Shown here one piece after another: positions 35,894 to 45,161 of a stretch of 64,000 nucleotides of DNA (its first letter is position 1; the number at the start of each line of letters is the position of its first letter). Origin of the DNA: an uncultured Croceitalea sp. (lineage in GTDB: Bacteria > Bacteroidota > Bacteroidia > Flavobacteriales > Flavobacteriaceae); assembly GCA_947494805.1 (NCBI GenBank), contig CANLWK010000001.1, forward strand, positions 310,001-374,000, given 5' to 3'. Both the position numbers and the translations under genes were made by a program. Below the pieces are notes generated by a model. It ran no database searches and was not told where the DNA came from. It saw only the letters and a program-made list of their open reading frames with translations.

Positions 35894-37954
35894 TTACTCT
35901 GTTTTAGTAATAATAATGTTTGCATGTGCATCAATTGTGAACTGGTGGTTTGGCGGAATTACGGTTGATGTAGATTGCTCAACTATAATTGCTGGGCCCG
36001 AAGCGGTCATACCAGGCTCTAGCTTATCTCGGTCAAAAAAGCTGCTCAAATGAATTCCCAACTCATCAAAATCTACTTTCTCTGAAGCAAGTAAGGCGTC
36101 TTTCATTAAAATGCCCTTTGGCGAAACCTTAGCAATCACAGGCTTGTTCACAATAACTTCTGCCACAAGATGATAGTTGACAATTTCAATTTTGGTTTCT
36201 ATTAGACTAAAGGCATATCTTTTTTTGTGTAATTGATGAAAGGCCTTTTCGATTTCATCAATTTTTAGATTGCTCAGATCGGACAACCTCAGTTTTACCG
36301 AATGTTCTTGCCCAGCATAGCGCAGGTCCAAATAATGCTCAAATTTGATGTCATCTTTGTCATAGGCATCTCTTTCGTAGGCGTTGATGGCTTCGTTTTC
36401 CATTTCTTGAAAAACATGCTTCACCATTGAAAAATAATCGGCGTTCAAGTCCATCACATTGGTACGGATGTAATCTCTTCTGAGGTCTGACATTAGCATC
36501 CCGAAGGCTGAGAAAACCCCGGCATTCAATGGTACTATGACTTGGGGTATTTGTAGCTCTTCGGCCAAGTAGGCACCATGCATTGGCCCACCGCCACCTA
36601 TCACCACCAGTGAGAAATCCCTTGGGTCATATCCTTTATTGACCGACACACTTTTTAAAGCGTTTATCATATTGGAATTGGCCACGCGAATGACCCCTCG
36701 GGCGATTTCTTCTAAGGACATGCCCAGCTCTTCACAAAGTGGCAAAGCCGCTTTTTCCAAACTATCAAAGTCGGGTTTTAGCTCACCGCCCAAAAAGTAA
36801 TCTTTATGGATTCTGTTGCAGGCCACATTGGCATCGGTGGTTGTAAAGTTCAACCCTCCTTTACCATATGAAGATGGCCCTGGATTGGCGGCTGCACTTT
36901 TTGGGCCAACACGCATTTTACCACCATCGTCTAGCCAGGCAATACTTCCACCGCCATTGCCTATTTCTACAATATCGATAACAGGGGTAAGTATTGGAAA
37001 CCCGGCCTGGGTCTTTGTTTTTTCAATATTGTAGGTGGTCACTATTTTTGGCACACCATTTTCAATCAAGGAACATTTTGCCGTTGTACCGCCAATATCC
37101 AACACCAACAAGTTCTTCTTGCCTATGGTTCTACCTAAAACAACGGCACCAAGCATTCCACTTGCGGGCCCTGATTCAATCAATGTAATGGGATTGGCCT
37201 TAACGTCTTCAATCGTAGTGATTCCCCCGTTCGATTGCATGATGTACAAACTGTTCTTGTATCCTAACTTCTGTAAATGATAGGTAAGATTATTCAAGTA
37301 CTTGGTGGCTATGGGTTTGACATAGGCTGAAAGTACTGTAGAACTTGTGCGTTCGTATTCTCTCCATTCTCGGGTGACCTCATGCGAGGTGATAATTTCA
37401 AATTGTGGGTATTTGGTTCGTATATAAGCTGCCAGTTTTTTCTCATGGATAGGGTTTTTATAACCATGTAAAAAACAGATGGCAATAGCCTCAACACCTT
37501 CTTTGATGAACATTGCAATATGTTCATCAACCGAAGATTCTTCTAACGGCGTAATAACCTCACCTAAATAATTGATACGTTCTTTGACCTCTTGTCTCAG
37601 ATACCGTTCAACGAATGGCTCTTCTTTCTTAAAGTTGAAATTGTAAAGGTCAGGTCTTGTGCCTCTTGCTATTTCAAGAACATCTCTAAAGCCTTCAGTC
37701 GTTATTAGGGCTGTTTTAGAACCTTTTCTTTCTGTAATGGCATTAATTACTACGGTGGTGCCATGAACGAAAAATTCAATGGAGGCTAGATCTAGATCTA
37801 TTTTCGAAATTGCATTTAGGATGCCTTTCTCAAATTCACCGGGAGTGGTACTTGACTTTGAAACTTCGACATTTTTAACCTCTCTGTTCTTTTTGTCATA
37901 GTCAAAACACACGAGGTCGGTAAATGTTCCGCCTATATCTGTGGCAACTCTCAT
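35894..37954 (-). CDS. hyuA: Hydantoinase A / oxoprolinase family ATPase subunit
   Basis: 686 residues with an ASKHA-type ATPase fold: N-terminal DIGGTFTDLVCFD, central VLDIGGTTAKCSLI, and GGGPMHGAYLAEEL near residue 455. The Hydant_A_N and Hydantoinase_A domains are present, plus the C-terminal beta domain (ASGPAIIVEQSTSTVIPP). Full family length (about 680) with no truncation. It forms the complex with HyuB, hydrolysing ATP to drive opening of a cyclic amide. It is the second enzyme gene after the dehydrogenase, 12 bp downstream. Confidence 0.92.
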   Translation of the reverse strand: MRVATDIGGTFTDLVCFDYDKKNREVKNVEVSKSSTTPGEFEKGILNAISKIDLDLASIEFFVHGTTVVINAITERKGSKTALITTEGFRDVLEIARGTRPDLYNFNFKKEEPFVERYLRQEVKERINYLGEVITPLEESSVDEHIAMFIKEGVEAIAICFLHGYKNPIHEKKLAAYIRTKYPQFEIITSHEVTREWREYERTSSTVLSAYVKPIATKYLNNLTYHLQKLGYKNSLYIMQSNGGITTIEDVKANPITLIESGPASGMLGAVVLGRTIGKKNLLVLDIGGTTAKCSLIENGVPKIVTTYNIEKTKTQAGFPILTPVIDIVEIGNGGGSIAWLDDGGKMRVGPKSAAANPGPSSYGKGGLNFTTTDANVACNRIHKDYFLGGELKPDFDSLEKAALPLCEELGMSLEEIARGVIRVANSNMINALKSVSVNKGYDPRDFSLVVIGGGGPMHGAYLAEELQIPQVIVPLNAGVFSAFGMLMSDLRRDYIRTNVMDLNADYFSMVKHVFQEMENEAINAYERDAYDKDDIKFEHYLDLRYAGQEHSVKLRLSDLSNLKIDEIEKAFHQLHKKRYAFSLIETKIEIVNYHLVAEVIVNKPVIAKVSPKGILMKDALLASEKVDFDELGIHLSSFFDRDKLEPGMTASGPAIIVEQSTSTVIPPNHQFTIDAHANIIITKTE

Positions 37955-37966
37955 ATCTCTAATAAT

Positions 37967-38968
37967 TTATTTGGCTATTCTTACTACAATTTTTCCAACT
38001 TGCTGATTTGAAAGCATATATTCATAGGCTTTTTTAAAATCTTCAAAATCGAACACTTTCCCCACTAAAGGCTTTAGCCTTCCTTTTGCAATTCGCTCTA
38101 GAACATATGCTTTACACTCGTTTAGTTTATCGATATCTTCCACATGGTTAAACTGCGAGTAGGCATCCATCACTGCTTTTTTTCTAATGAGCGGCACCAG
38201 GGGATAGGGTGTCGGGTTTGGGTCTAATAAACCGTAGATAATAACGACTGCCCCCATGGACAGCGCATCTAAATATTCATTACAAAAGTTTCCGGCTATG
38301 GGGTCGTACACAAAACTGACCCCTTTTTTATCAGTTAGTTCCAACAGTCTTTTCTCGACAGATTCTTCATTTGATATAATCAGGTGTTCTATACCCAGAT
38401 TTTTGAGATCATTTTTTTTAGTACTTGTTCTGGTCGAGCCTATGACTATTGCTCCGGCGTCTCTGGCCAGTTCAAAACAACCATAGCCAGCGGAACTTGA
38501 AATGGCGGGAATGAAAACAGAATCACCTTTTTTTACATTACCTACATGAAACAAGGCAAAGTACGCTGTGGAATATTGCATCCAAATGGAGCAAGCTTCC
38601 GTTACGGTTAAGTTTTCTGGAACCTTGCTCAGATAGTCTTGAGGTACAACGGCATACTCACCTTGTACACCATATTTAGCAGTGTTGAACGGTATGGAGG
38701 TAACCCTGTCACCAACTTTAAAATTGGTTACATTGGCCCCGACCTTAATAACTTCCCCTGTTGCTTCTGACCCAATTCGCGATGGAAAGTCGGGCAAAGT
38801 CGTATGAAATCCTTGATAGTGCAGTACATCAGCCCTATTAAGGGCAAAGGCGTCCACTTTGAACAAGACTTCATCATTTATAGGGTCTTCGATGGTTACA
38901 TTCTCAAGGGCTAAAACATCTAGCTCCCCTGTTTCATGAAATCGAACTACTTTACAATTTATGCTCAT
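37967..38968 (-). CDS. Zinc-type alcohol dehydrogenase / quinone oxidoreductase family protein
   Basis: 333 residues of the medium-chain dehydrogenase fold. N-terminal GroES-like half with IGSEATGEVIKVGANVTNFK and GDRVTSIP; Rossmann half with VKKGDSVFIPAISSSAGYG (the AxxG-type nucleotide loop), GSTRTSTKKNDLK and YDPIAGNF. The structural-zinc Cys cluster is absent, so this is the quinone-oxidoreductase-like branch using NADPH. It likely reduces or oxidises an intermediate of the adjacent HyuAB pathway. It is the first gene after the TonB receptor, separated by a palindrome. Confidence 0.88.
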   Translation of the reverse strand: MSINCKVVRFHETGELDVLALENVTIEDPINDEVLFKVDAFALNRADVLHYQGFHTTLPDFPSRIGSEATGEVIKVGANVTNFKVGDRVTSIPFNTAKYGVQGEYAVVPQDYLSKVPENLTVTEACSIWMQYSTAYFALFHVGNVKKGDSVFIPAISSSAGYGCFELARDAGAIVIGSTRTSTKKNDLKNLGIEHLIISNEESVEKRLLELTDKKGVSFVYDPIAGNFCNEYLDALSMGAVVIIYGLLDPNPTPYPLVPLIRKKAVMDAYSQFNHVEDIDKLNECKAYVLERIAKGRLKPLVGKVFDFEDFKKAYEYMLSNQQVGKIVVRIAK

Positions 38969-39003
38969 GATTTTGATTTAAAATTAAAAATGGGTCAATC
39001 TGT

Positions 39004-39029
39004 CTTCATGCCTGAATTCAGGCATGAAG
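39004..39029. terminator. Perfect 26-bp palindrome between TonB receptor and catabolic genes
   Basis: 13-base arms, CTTCATGCCTGAA and its exact complement, with no spacer. In RNA this makes a strong hairpin 30 bp after the receptor stop codon and 35 bp before the dehydrogenase start. There is no clear T-tract, so it may be a processing or partial-termination element that sets the receptor above the enzymes. An operator is also possible because the centre GAATTC is symmetric. Confidence 0.6.
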
Positions 39030-39060
39030 TGATTTTGTGTACTTACTTGTGCTATGCTGT

Positions 39061-41463
39061 TTAAAAGGTGTAAGAAAGGTTTACCCCTATAGTAGTTGGG
39101 GTGTTCGGAAACCTTAGATTATTGAAACCAAACTCAGCTGTCGGAAAGAATTCTTGATTGAATTCCGTATCAAAAATGTTATTCGCCCAAATTGTCACGC
39201 CCACTCTGTTGAAACGAAACTTTGCCCTTGCGTTCACCAAGGTATATGGGTCTTGTTTATATTCTTCTAAAGGATCCCAATAGAGTGTGCCTCTGCTATC
39301 TACGTTGGCATGTAGGGTCACGCCAGATCTTTCGTTAAAATCAATGTTTGCATTGGCCCCTATTTGAAACGTGCTCTTTACTGTAAACGGTGAAGTATTG
39401 CCACTTACGTCTATTTGGTCATTTGTTTCATAATCAAATGCCGCAGCATTGGTAAGTAAGTTGTAGGTACCTTCTTTGATTTCACCATCATTTAGACCCA
39501 AGCTTGCAAAAAAATCAAGGTTGTTGGTCGCCCTAAATTTTAATTCAGATTCAAAACCTGAAATCTTGGCTTCTTCAAAATTGTAAATTCCCAAAATAGA
39601 AGGGGTCAACGGTATAAAGGTATATTGCTGTTGGTTTTCAAAGCGGATGTAGTAAAAAGCATTGTTAAAGATGATCCTATTGTTCAAAAAACTTGTTTTC
39701 AACCCCACTTCAAAGTTATCGGTGAATTCAGGCTCATATTCCTTATCGAATTTTACCGTTGGTTCAGAATTGAAACCTCCACTGCGATAGCCACGCCCAT
39801 AATTGGCATAGGCGAGTACTTTCTCCGATGCGGCATAGGCTATCGAGAATTTGGGCTGTACCACTGTAATATCATTCTCTATGGACGTATTGGTGATACG
39901 AGAGTCGTTTGTGAGCTTGTCGTTATCAACCCGAACCCCACCTGAGATGGTTAGCTTTTCCGTTACGTTGAAATCTAAAAACGCAAATGCGGCCAGTGTT
40001 CTAATGGTATTGTCATCATCATTGCCTACCAAAGGCACGTCGCTATAGTCCGCATTTTCTGCTGATGCGTCAATAAAACCTCCTTCATAATACGTACGGT
40101 TCAAAAATGTAGAGGTGTTTAAATACCGATCACTGTTTTGAAACAATGTACCAAAAGTGTAGTCGACCAACTGATTTTCTGAACTGTTGGAAGTTAAACG
40201 AAATTCTTGGCTGAACGTATCTGAGTCAGAAGTCTGGGAAACTTTACTGAAAGCGTATTGTGAGTAATCGTTTTCACCAATGTAATATCGTCTAGTGGCA
40301 TTATAGGAAGTGACCGATTGAAATCTGGCTTTGTTGAGATTACCTTCGATCTTAAGGCTACTTAGAGAATTGGATAGCTCAGAATCTCCCTGTACATCTC
40401 CAAAAGGTTCGCTTGAATAATCATCGTCGGCAAGAACAGGTATCGTTGGGTCAAAAATATCGGTTTTGGTCACATAATAGTTGCCGCCCGCATCAACTTT
40501 AAAATTATCTTGAACAAACGTGGCCGACCATCTGGGGTTGAAGCGATACTTGAGTTTTGCCCTGATATTAAATTCATCGTAAAAGTCAACTTTTTCATTT
40601 AAAAAGGTATTGTTGATCAAGCCATCGAAAGTTTCATAGTTACCTGCAATACTGTAGTACAACTTGTTTTTAACAATGGCTCCTGAAGAGGATAATCCAG
40701 CGCCGAACAAGCCTCCGTTGCCGGCATTGGTCATTACCTTTGTTTTATTGGTGTTGGTGGGCTCTTTGGTCACGATATTTATTGCACCTGCGATGGCGTT
40801 CTTGCCATATAGGGTTCCTTGAGGGCCCTTGACAAACTCTAATAGCTCCGTATCATACAATGTCATGTTCATGGCACTGGCGTCTGGTAGCGTCATTCCA
40901 TCAATGACTACTGCAACAGGTGATTCAGCATTTCGTATCTGTGAAATGCCCCTAACGGTCAAAAAGTTGACCCCAGGTTGCTGTGCCTGGTTGAAAGTGA
41001 CATTGGAGATTTGTGACGTAAATGATTGAATATTGTCTATGCCACTTGTTTCAATGGTTTCGGCATTTATGGCGACGGTGGTCTCAGGTAAACTTTGAAT
41101 GGCTTGGGTTCGCACACGGGCCTTACTGGCGACTGAAGAGAACCCCTGAATGGTCACGCCATCTAATTGGTTTGCTTCAGGTTGTAAATCAACGTTAAGG
41201 TAGGTGTCATTGATTTGTATGGTCTTTGTTTCAAAACCTAGATAAGAGATTGTCAATTCTTTCGCTGTTTCAATTACGGAAATGACAAATTCTCCATTGA
41301 AATCAGAAATAACTCCATTCTGAGGATTACCGACTTCTATTATGGTTGCCCCGGGCAATGGATTGCCCGAGTCGTCAAGAACTTGACCTCCGATATCTTT
41401 TCTTGCTTGTCCGAAAACCGATAGAAAGGTCATGCACATGATGCATAGCAGCAGATTCTTCAT
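39061..41463 (-). CDS. TonB-dependent outer-membrane receptor
   Basis: About 800 residues from the ATG at 41463 (chosen for its signal peptide, LLLCIMCMTFLSVFGQ). A carboxypeptidase-regulatory-like domain is at ~25-110 (GGQVLDDSGNPLPGATIIEV). The plug is at ~115-235 (QNIQSFTSQISNVTFNQ, VKGPQGTLYGKNAIAGAINI), and a 22-strand barrel ends with the typical aromatic terminus (TIGVNLSYTF). No SusD partner follows, so this is a stand-alone TonB receptor for a small solute, not a glycan system. It is the promoter-proximal gene of the hyuAB operon and probably imports its substrate. Confidence 0.92.
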   Translation of the reverse strand: MKNLLLCIMCMTFLSVFGQARKDIGGQVLDDSGNPLPGATIIEVGNPQNGVISDFNGEFVISVIETAKELTISYLGFETKTIQINDTYLNVDLQPEANQLDGVTIQGFSSVASKARVRTQAIQSLPETTVAINAETIETSGIDNIQSFTSQISNVTFNQAQQPGVNFLTVRGISQIRNAESPVAVVIDGMTLPDASAMNMTLYDTELLEFVKGPQGTLYGKNAIAGAINIVTKEPTNTNKTKVMTNAGNGGLFGAGLSSSGAIVKNKLYYSIAGNYETFDGLINNTFLNEKVDFYDEFNIRAKLKYRFNPRWSATFVQDNFKVDAGGNYYVTKTDIFDPTIPVLADDDYSSEPFGDVQGDSELSNSLSSLKIEGNLNKARFQSVTSYNATRRYYIGENDYSQYAFSKVSQTSDSDTFSQEFRLTSNSSENQLVDYTFGTLFQNSDRYLNTSTFLNRTYYEGGFIDASAENADYSDVPLVGNDDDNTIRTLAAFAFLDFNVTEKLTISGGVRVDNDKLTNDSRITNTSIENDITVVQPKFSIAYAASEKVLAYANYGRGYRSGGFNSEPTVKFDKEYEPEFTDNFEVGLKTSFLNNRIIFNNAFYYIRFENQQQYTFIPLTPSILGIYNFEEAKISGFESELKFRATNNLDFFASLGLNDGEIKEGTYNLLTNAAAFDYETNDQIDVSGNTSPFTVKSTFQIGANANIDFNERSGVTLHANVDSRGTLYWDPLEEYKQDPYTLVNARAKFRFNRVGVTIWANNIFDTEFNQEFFPTAEFGFNNLRFPNTPTTIGVNLSYTF

Positions 41464-41490
41464 CTTAAAAGTTTTAGCGTTAGTTGAAAA

Positions 41491-41577
41491 CAAACCTATA
41501 AATACAAGAACATTAATTCCATCATTCCTATTGATTTTACATTAATAATTCATAATAGGAATTTAAATGGAATTTAA
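41491..41577. promoter_or_regulatory. Divergent promoter with nested inverted repeats
   Basis: On the minus strand TAGGTTTG (41491-41498) fits the -7 box for the TonB receptor operon. Nested inverted repeats lie in the spacer: ATTCCTATT (41524-41532) with AATAGGAAT (41554-41562), and TTAATTCCAT (41513-41522) with ATGGAATTTAA (41567-41577). The arms are perfect or near-perfect and centred at about 41543-41545. They cover the -33 region of both divergent genes, an expected place for a shared repressor or activator. No -33 box was confirmed. Confidence 0.55.
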
Positions 41578-41609
41578 CTAATTTAGAGGGAGTTAATGAA
41601 TTCAAACCT

Positions 41610-42932
41610 ATGAGCGTTAGAGGAATTGAGATTTCCAATGGCCTTATGCTAGGCCTTCACCAAGAGCTTTTGACCATTTTTTCCAAACACTATTCGATAG
41701 AAACAAAAACACTTACTGTATTCCAATTATACGGTTTTGGTAATTACAATGAAGACCGACCGAGTCTAAAAGGCTTTATTACCGAAGTTACGGGACAATG
41801 GATTAACGGTAAGTATCTGTACAACAAAGTTCGAGAAGTTGAAAGGGGCCATGGTAAGTATATTAAACTTCGAAGGGATTATCTATCACTATTAATATTG
41901 ACCGCGGGCTATGATAACTATGGTCATTATCTCAACAACTCACCATTTATAAGTGCAGATATTAGAAAAGAAGAGGGGAGTAATTTTAATGAAGCATCCA
42001 ATGATATCGATGCTCTGTATTATGTGGGTTACTATGTTGAAGACCGACAATATTATATAAAATCAAAGTTTACTGTTTATAAAATGAAGACTGCTTCATG
42101 GGAGATTTTGTATTGGGAAAAAAACTATGAACCTACTTTTTACACCTACTTTGGAAAATGTGTCCCCACGGGCGAAAGTGCTTTGTCCTTCTACTTCAGT
42201 AAGGATAACTCAAGCTTGAACAAAGAGTGTTTTGTGAACATATTTTATGGTAACAATATGCAGGTGAAGCCTGTTTTGTTGGGTGCATATTGTGGTTTTG
42301 ACCGAAGTAACAACCCTGTTATAGGAAAGTTGATTTTTGAGCAGGTAAATGATGCAGATGAACAAAATGAGAAGGTAAGAAGCAAAGAAGTGAATCCTAT
42401 TTTTCATCATTATTTGTACTCACAACGTATGGAGGTTGATGGCATTCTACCCCATAAAGACTCAGATCTTTCGGTTTCCATGAACAGATTAGGAATCATC
42501 AATTTCTTAATTGGTGATTATCTTGGCTTCTATTTGGATAAGAACAATTACTTGATTCCTATTTCTTTTGAGGTGTTGAATGAATTGGGAGAGTTAAAAT
42601 TTAAGGTCAACAACACTAATTTTAGGGGCATCGGTAGAATCAGTAGAACAGAAAATTATTTGATTTCTGAGTTTAGCGAAAAAAACCAATCTTTTTCACA
42701 GTTCTCACTGCAGGTACAACCTTTGGAAAGAGACTTGTTTTTGGGGCACATGCTAGTCTATTCGGGGGCGAATGTTTTGAATGGAAGGGTATTGCTCTGG
42801 AAAAACAATAAAAAGTTGCAAAAGTTCATGGAACGAAACAAAGAGTTCTACTTGAACAAAGCCGATTTGGAAGATGTTATAAACACAAAAATTTCTGAAT
42901 ACCTTGAAATTCACACTCCAGATATAGTTTGA
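41610..42932 (+). CDS. Conserved-looking 440-residue protein of unknown function, possible regulator
   Basis: No named family is recognised. There is no signal peptide or transmembrane segment. The N-terminal ~110 residues (LTVFQLYGFGNYNEDRPSLK, QWINGKYLYNKV, IKLRRDYLSLLILTAGYDNY) resemble the N-terminal helical domain of many Bacteroidota regulators, whose pattern is Leu-Tyr ... LxxLaxyxGYxxWxxf. The remainder is beta-rich and tyrosine-rich, with no catalytic motif. It is divergent from the TonB receptor operon across nested inverted repeats, so a cytoplasmic regulator of that operon is a reasonable hypothesis. An ATG at 41596 is out of frame and not used. Confidence 0.6.
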   Translation: MSVRGIEISNGLMLGLHQELLTIFSKHYSIETKTLTVFQLYGFGNYNEDRPSLKGFITEVTGQWINGKYLYNKVREVERGHGKYIKLRRDYLSLLILTAGYDNYGHYLNNSPFISADIRKEEGSNFNEASNDIDALYYVGYYVEDRQYYIKSKFTVYKMKTASWEILYWEKNYEPTFYTYFGKCVPTGESALSFYFSKDNSSLNKECFVNIFYGNNMQVKPVLLGAYCGFDRSNNPVIGKLIFEQVNDADEQNEKVRSKEVNPIFHHYLYSQRMEVDGILPHKDSDLSVSMNRLGIINFLIGDYLGFYLDKNNYLIPISFEVLNELGELKFKVNNTNFRGIGRISRTENYLISEFSEKNQSFSQFSLQVQPLERDLFLGHMLVYSGANVLNGRVLLWKNNKKLQKFMERNKEFYLNKADLEDVINTKISEYLEIHTPDIV

Positions 42933-42935
42933 AAA

Positions 42936-44192
42936 TCATTTTATGACCTGTTTCTGCAGTTTTTCTTCGTACTCTGCCAACTTGTCCCATACGGCATAGA
43001 ACTGTTTGGCACCCTTTGAATCGAGGTCGGTATTCACAAAGAACAGTTTACCGACCTTTGTTTTTGGGTTAAAGAACATAAAGGTCGATACGCCTGGATC
43101 TCCACCCATATGACCAATATAACCAATAGGGCTATGTCCAATAAATAGCCCCGAATTATACTCATCATCAAACGGGCGGTCTGTATCGCGCTCTTCTTCA
43201 AAGTTCTTTTCAGAAAGAAACTCGGTAAAGAATTGTTCATAGCTTTTTGAGGTGAGCAGCGTACCATTTCCGGCATATCCCTTAATGAGCTCTGAAAGGT
43301 ATTTGGCTTTGTCATCCACAGAAGTTATTAAACCACCATCTGGATAAGTAATCAGTTTGTAGTCAGGTATTTGTTGGCCATCAACAGTAAACAGTTGGGT
43401 TAGATTGGCAGTATCTATGGCACTGGTTGTCCAACCAGAGGCATCCAGTTTCAAGGGTTTAAGAATATGTGTTTCGGTAAAGTCTGCATATGACATTCCC
43501 GTCGTGACTTCAATAATATAAGCGGCCAGGGTAGCGCCCACATTGGTGTACTCATAAAATTGCCCAGGTCTGCTCTTTAAAAAATTGGCATCTTGGTACC
43601 ATTCACCCTCAGTAGATAAAAAGTTCTTTAAGAATACGTCCATAGCAATATCAGCTGCCGGAGTATTGAATTCTTCAGCACTGGGCATCGACTTTGCCCT
43701 TTCCAAATCTTCAGAATGTTTTAGAATGTATGATTTTTGCCCATATAGGTCGCCATCTTGTATTGATGAGGTGTGGGTAGCAAGGTGCTGAATGGTTATG
43801 GTATCTTTTGGGTGTAAAGGATTGATAACCTCAAATGGCAAATGTTGATTCACTGGGTCGCTTATTTTTAATTTGCCCATTTCTTGGGCTTTCAATAACG
43901 ATATTCCTATGAGGGTCTTTGAAACAGATGCGATGTTCTGAAGTGTATTTTTAGTGTAGGGTCGTTCAGTATCCAAAGCCGAGTACCCAAAACCTTCAGC
44001 GTACAGGGTAGAATCTTGATTGACTATGGCAACGCCAAACCCATAAAAACCACCCTGTTGGTGAATCTCTCTTAGTTCGTAAGACAAAGAGTCCTTTAAA
44101 GCGTCGAAACTTGTCGTCTTTTTAAAGCTGTCTTTTGGCTTGCACGAAAAAATTGAAAAAACGATTGAGATATATAAAAATGCCCTTTTCAT
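42936..44192 (-). CDS. Serine hydrolase of the beta-lactamase (class C-like) family, lipoprotein
   Basis: About 418 residues from the ATG at 44192, which begins a lipoprotein signal (AFLYISIVFSIFSC). An upstream start at 44231 would misplace it. Catalytic motifs: SxxK as SVSKTLIG, YxN as YTNVG (FYEYTNVGATLAAY), and an HxG-type motif as GHMGG in SPIGYIGHMGGDPGV. This is the penicillin-binding-protein-like serine hydrolase fold used by many esterases and D-peptidases. It is predicted to be periplasmic. No cognate operon. The gene is convergent with the 440-residue protein. Confidence 0.9.
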   Translation of the reverse strand: MKRAFLYISIVFSIFSCKPKDSFKKTTSFDALKDSLSYELREIHQQGGFYGFGVAIVNQDSTLYAEGFGYSALDTERPYTKNTLQNIASVSKTLIGISLLKAQEMGKLKISDPVNQHLPFEVINPLHPKDTITIQHLATHTSSIQDGDLYGQKSYILKHSEDLERAKSMPSAEEFNTPAADIAMDVFLKNFLSTEGEWYQDANFLKSRPGQFYEYTNVGATLAAYIIEVTTGMSYADFTETHILKPLKLDASGWTTSAIDTANLTQLFTVDGQQIPDYKLITYPDGGLITSVDDKAKYLSELIKGYAGNGTLLTSKSYEQFFTEFLSEKNFEEERDTDRPFDDEYNSGLFIGHSPIGYIGHMGGDPGVSTFMFFNPKTKVGKLFFVNTDLDSKGAKQFYAVWDKLAEYEEKLQKQVIK

Positions 44193-44295
44193 AGGTAGTG
44201 TGTATTTAATGGAACTGGATTTTTCAATCATATTTTTAAAAATAGGATAATCAAATTACTGAGAACTTGTCAAAAAATCATTTTTTATACTTTCC

Positions 44296-45051
44296 TTATT
44301 CAGTGAGTTCTGATTGGCAGATTCTGATGATTTGATCAATGTACCCCTGTACTTTTTGTTGATACCCAATTCTAGTTCTCTCAAGCCAGGTTTTTGATAT
44401 TAAGAGTCCAAGATAGGCGTCATTGTTCAATAGCTTTTCAATGGAACTGTCAAAATCTTCATTGGCCAATATGCCAAGTTGCTCGCGTTGGGTATCGTGT
44501 ATTATGGCCGGGGCTACTTCAGCTGATATTTTGTTCATTTCAATGAGGTAACTCATGGATTCATCATGATCTTCAAAACCAGAATCAATATCTGCCGTAA
44601 ACTGCGACAGTAGACGTTTTAATTCATCATTCTCAATAATTTCAATCTTACCGGAATTTACAATGGCATCGTAGGTGCCTGTAACAAACTCGGCCCGCCA
44701 CCATGATTTGGCACCTGAAGCGACCCAAAATCTAATAGAATCTGAATCAACTTCATTGAAATCAGATTGCATGGCACCAATGAGAGACCTACTCATGTTG
44801 ATCATATCTTCTTCTTTACGAATGGCTTCAGCAATCCTCTTCTTGTTCTCGTTAAAGTCTTCAATCAATGCCGAGAGTAACTTTTCTTCTTCATTTTTCC
44901 TTTCTTTGTTTTCGTTCCAAGTGTTGATTTGCAACGCCAACAAAATTCCGATGACCACAAGTACGATTTCGCCAATGGCATAAAGAAAATATTGACTGAA
45001 CTTATTTTCTTTAAGCAAACTTTGTCGAACTTTTCTAAAGATTTTAGACAT
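44296..45051 (-). CDS. DUF6090-family membrane protein
   Basis: About 251 residues from the ATG at 45051 (MSKIFRKVRQSLLKENKF). The signature of DUF6090 is an N-terminal basic stretch, a single transmembrane helix (EIVLVVIGILLALQINTWNE), then a long helical, charged region (KLLSALIEDFNENKKRIAEA). Very common in Flavobacteriia, often in multiple copies, function unknown. The extracytoplasmic part is helical with no catalytic motif. It is transcribed in the same direction as, and downstream of, the LytTR fragment, 128 bp from its stop. Confidence 0.85.
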   Translation of the reverse strand: MSKIFRKVRQSLLKENKFSQYFLYAIGEIVLVVIGILLALQINTWNENKERKNEEEKLLSALIEDFNENKKRIAEAIRKEEDMINMSRSLIGAMQSDFNEVDSDSIRFWVASGAKSWWRAEFVTGTYDAIVNSGKIEIIENDELKRLLSQFTADIDSGFEDHDESMSYLIEMNKISAEVAPAIIHDTQREQLGILANEDFDSSIEKLLNNDAYLGLLISKTWLERTRIGYQQKVQGYIDQIIRICQSELTE

Positions 45052-45161
45052 AGGATATAGGTTGAACAGTGTGAAATGCAAAAGAATTTTAGCACTGGTC
45101 TAAAGATAATGGATTGCGGCATTTTTGGTACTGTAAAGATGGCCTCAATAGTATCATCGTG

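Noticed and set aside
39061..41463. SusC/SusD glycan-utilisation pair
   Set aside because: No SusD-like gene or glycoside hydrolase adjoins the TonB receptor.
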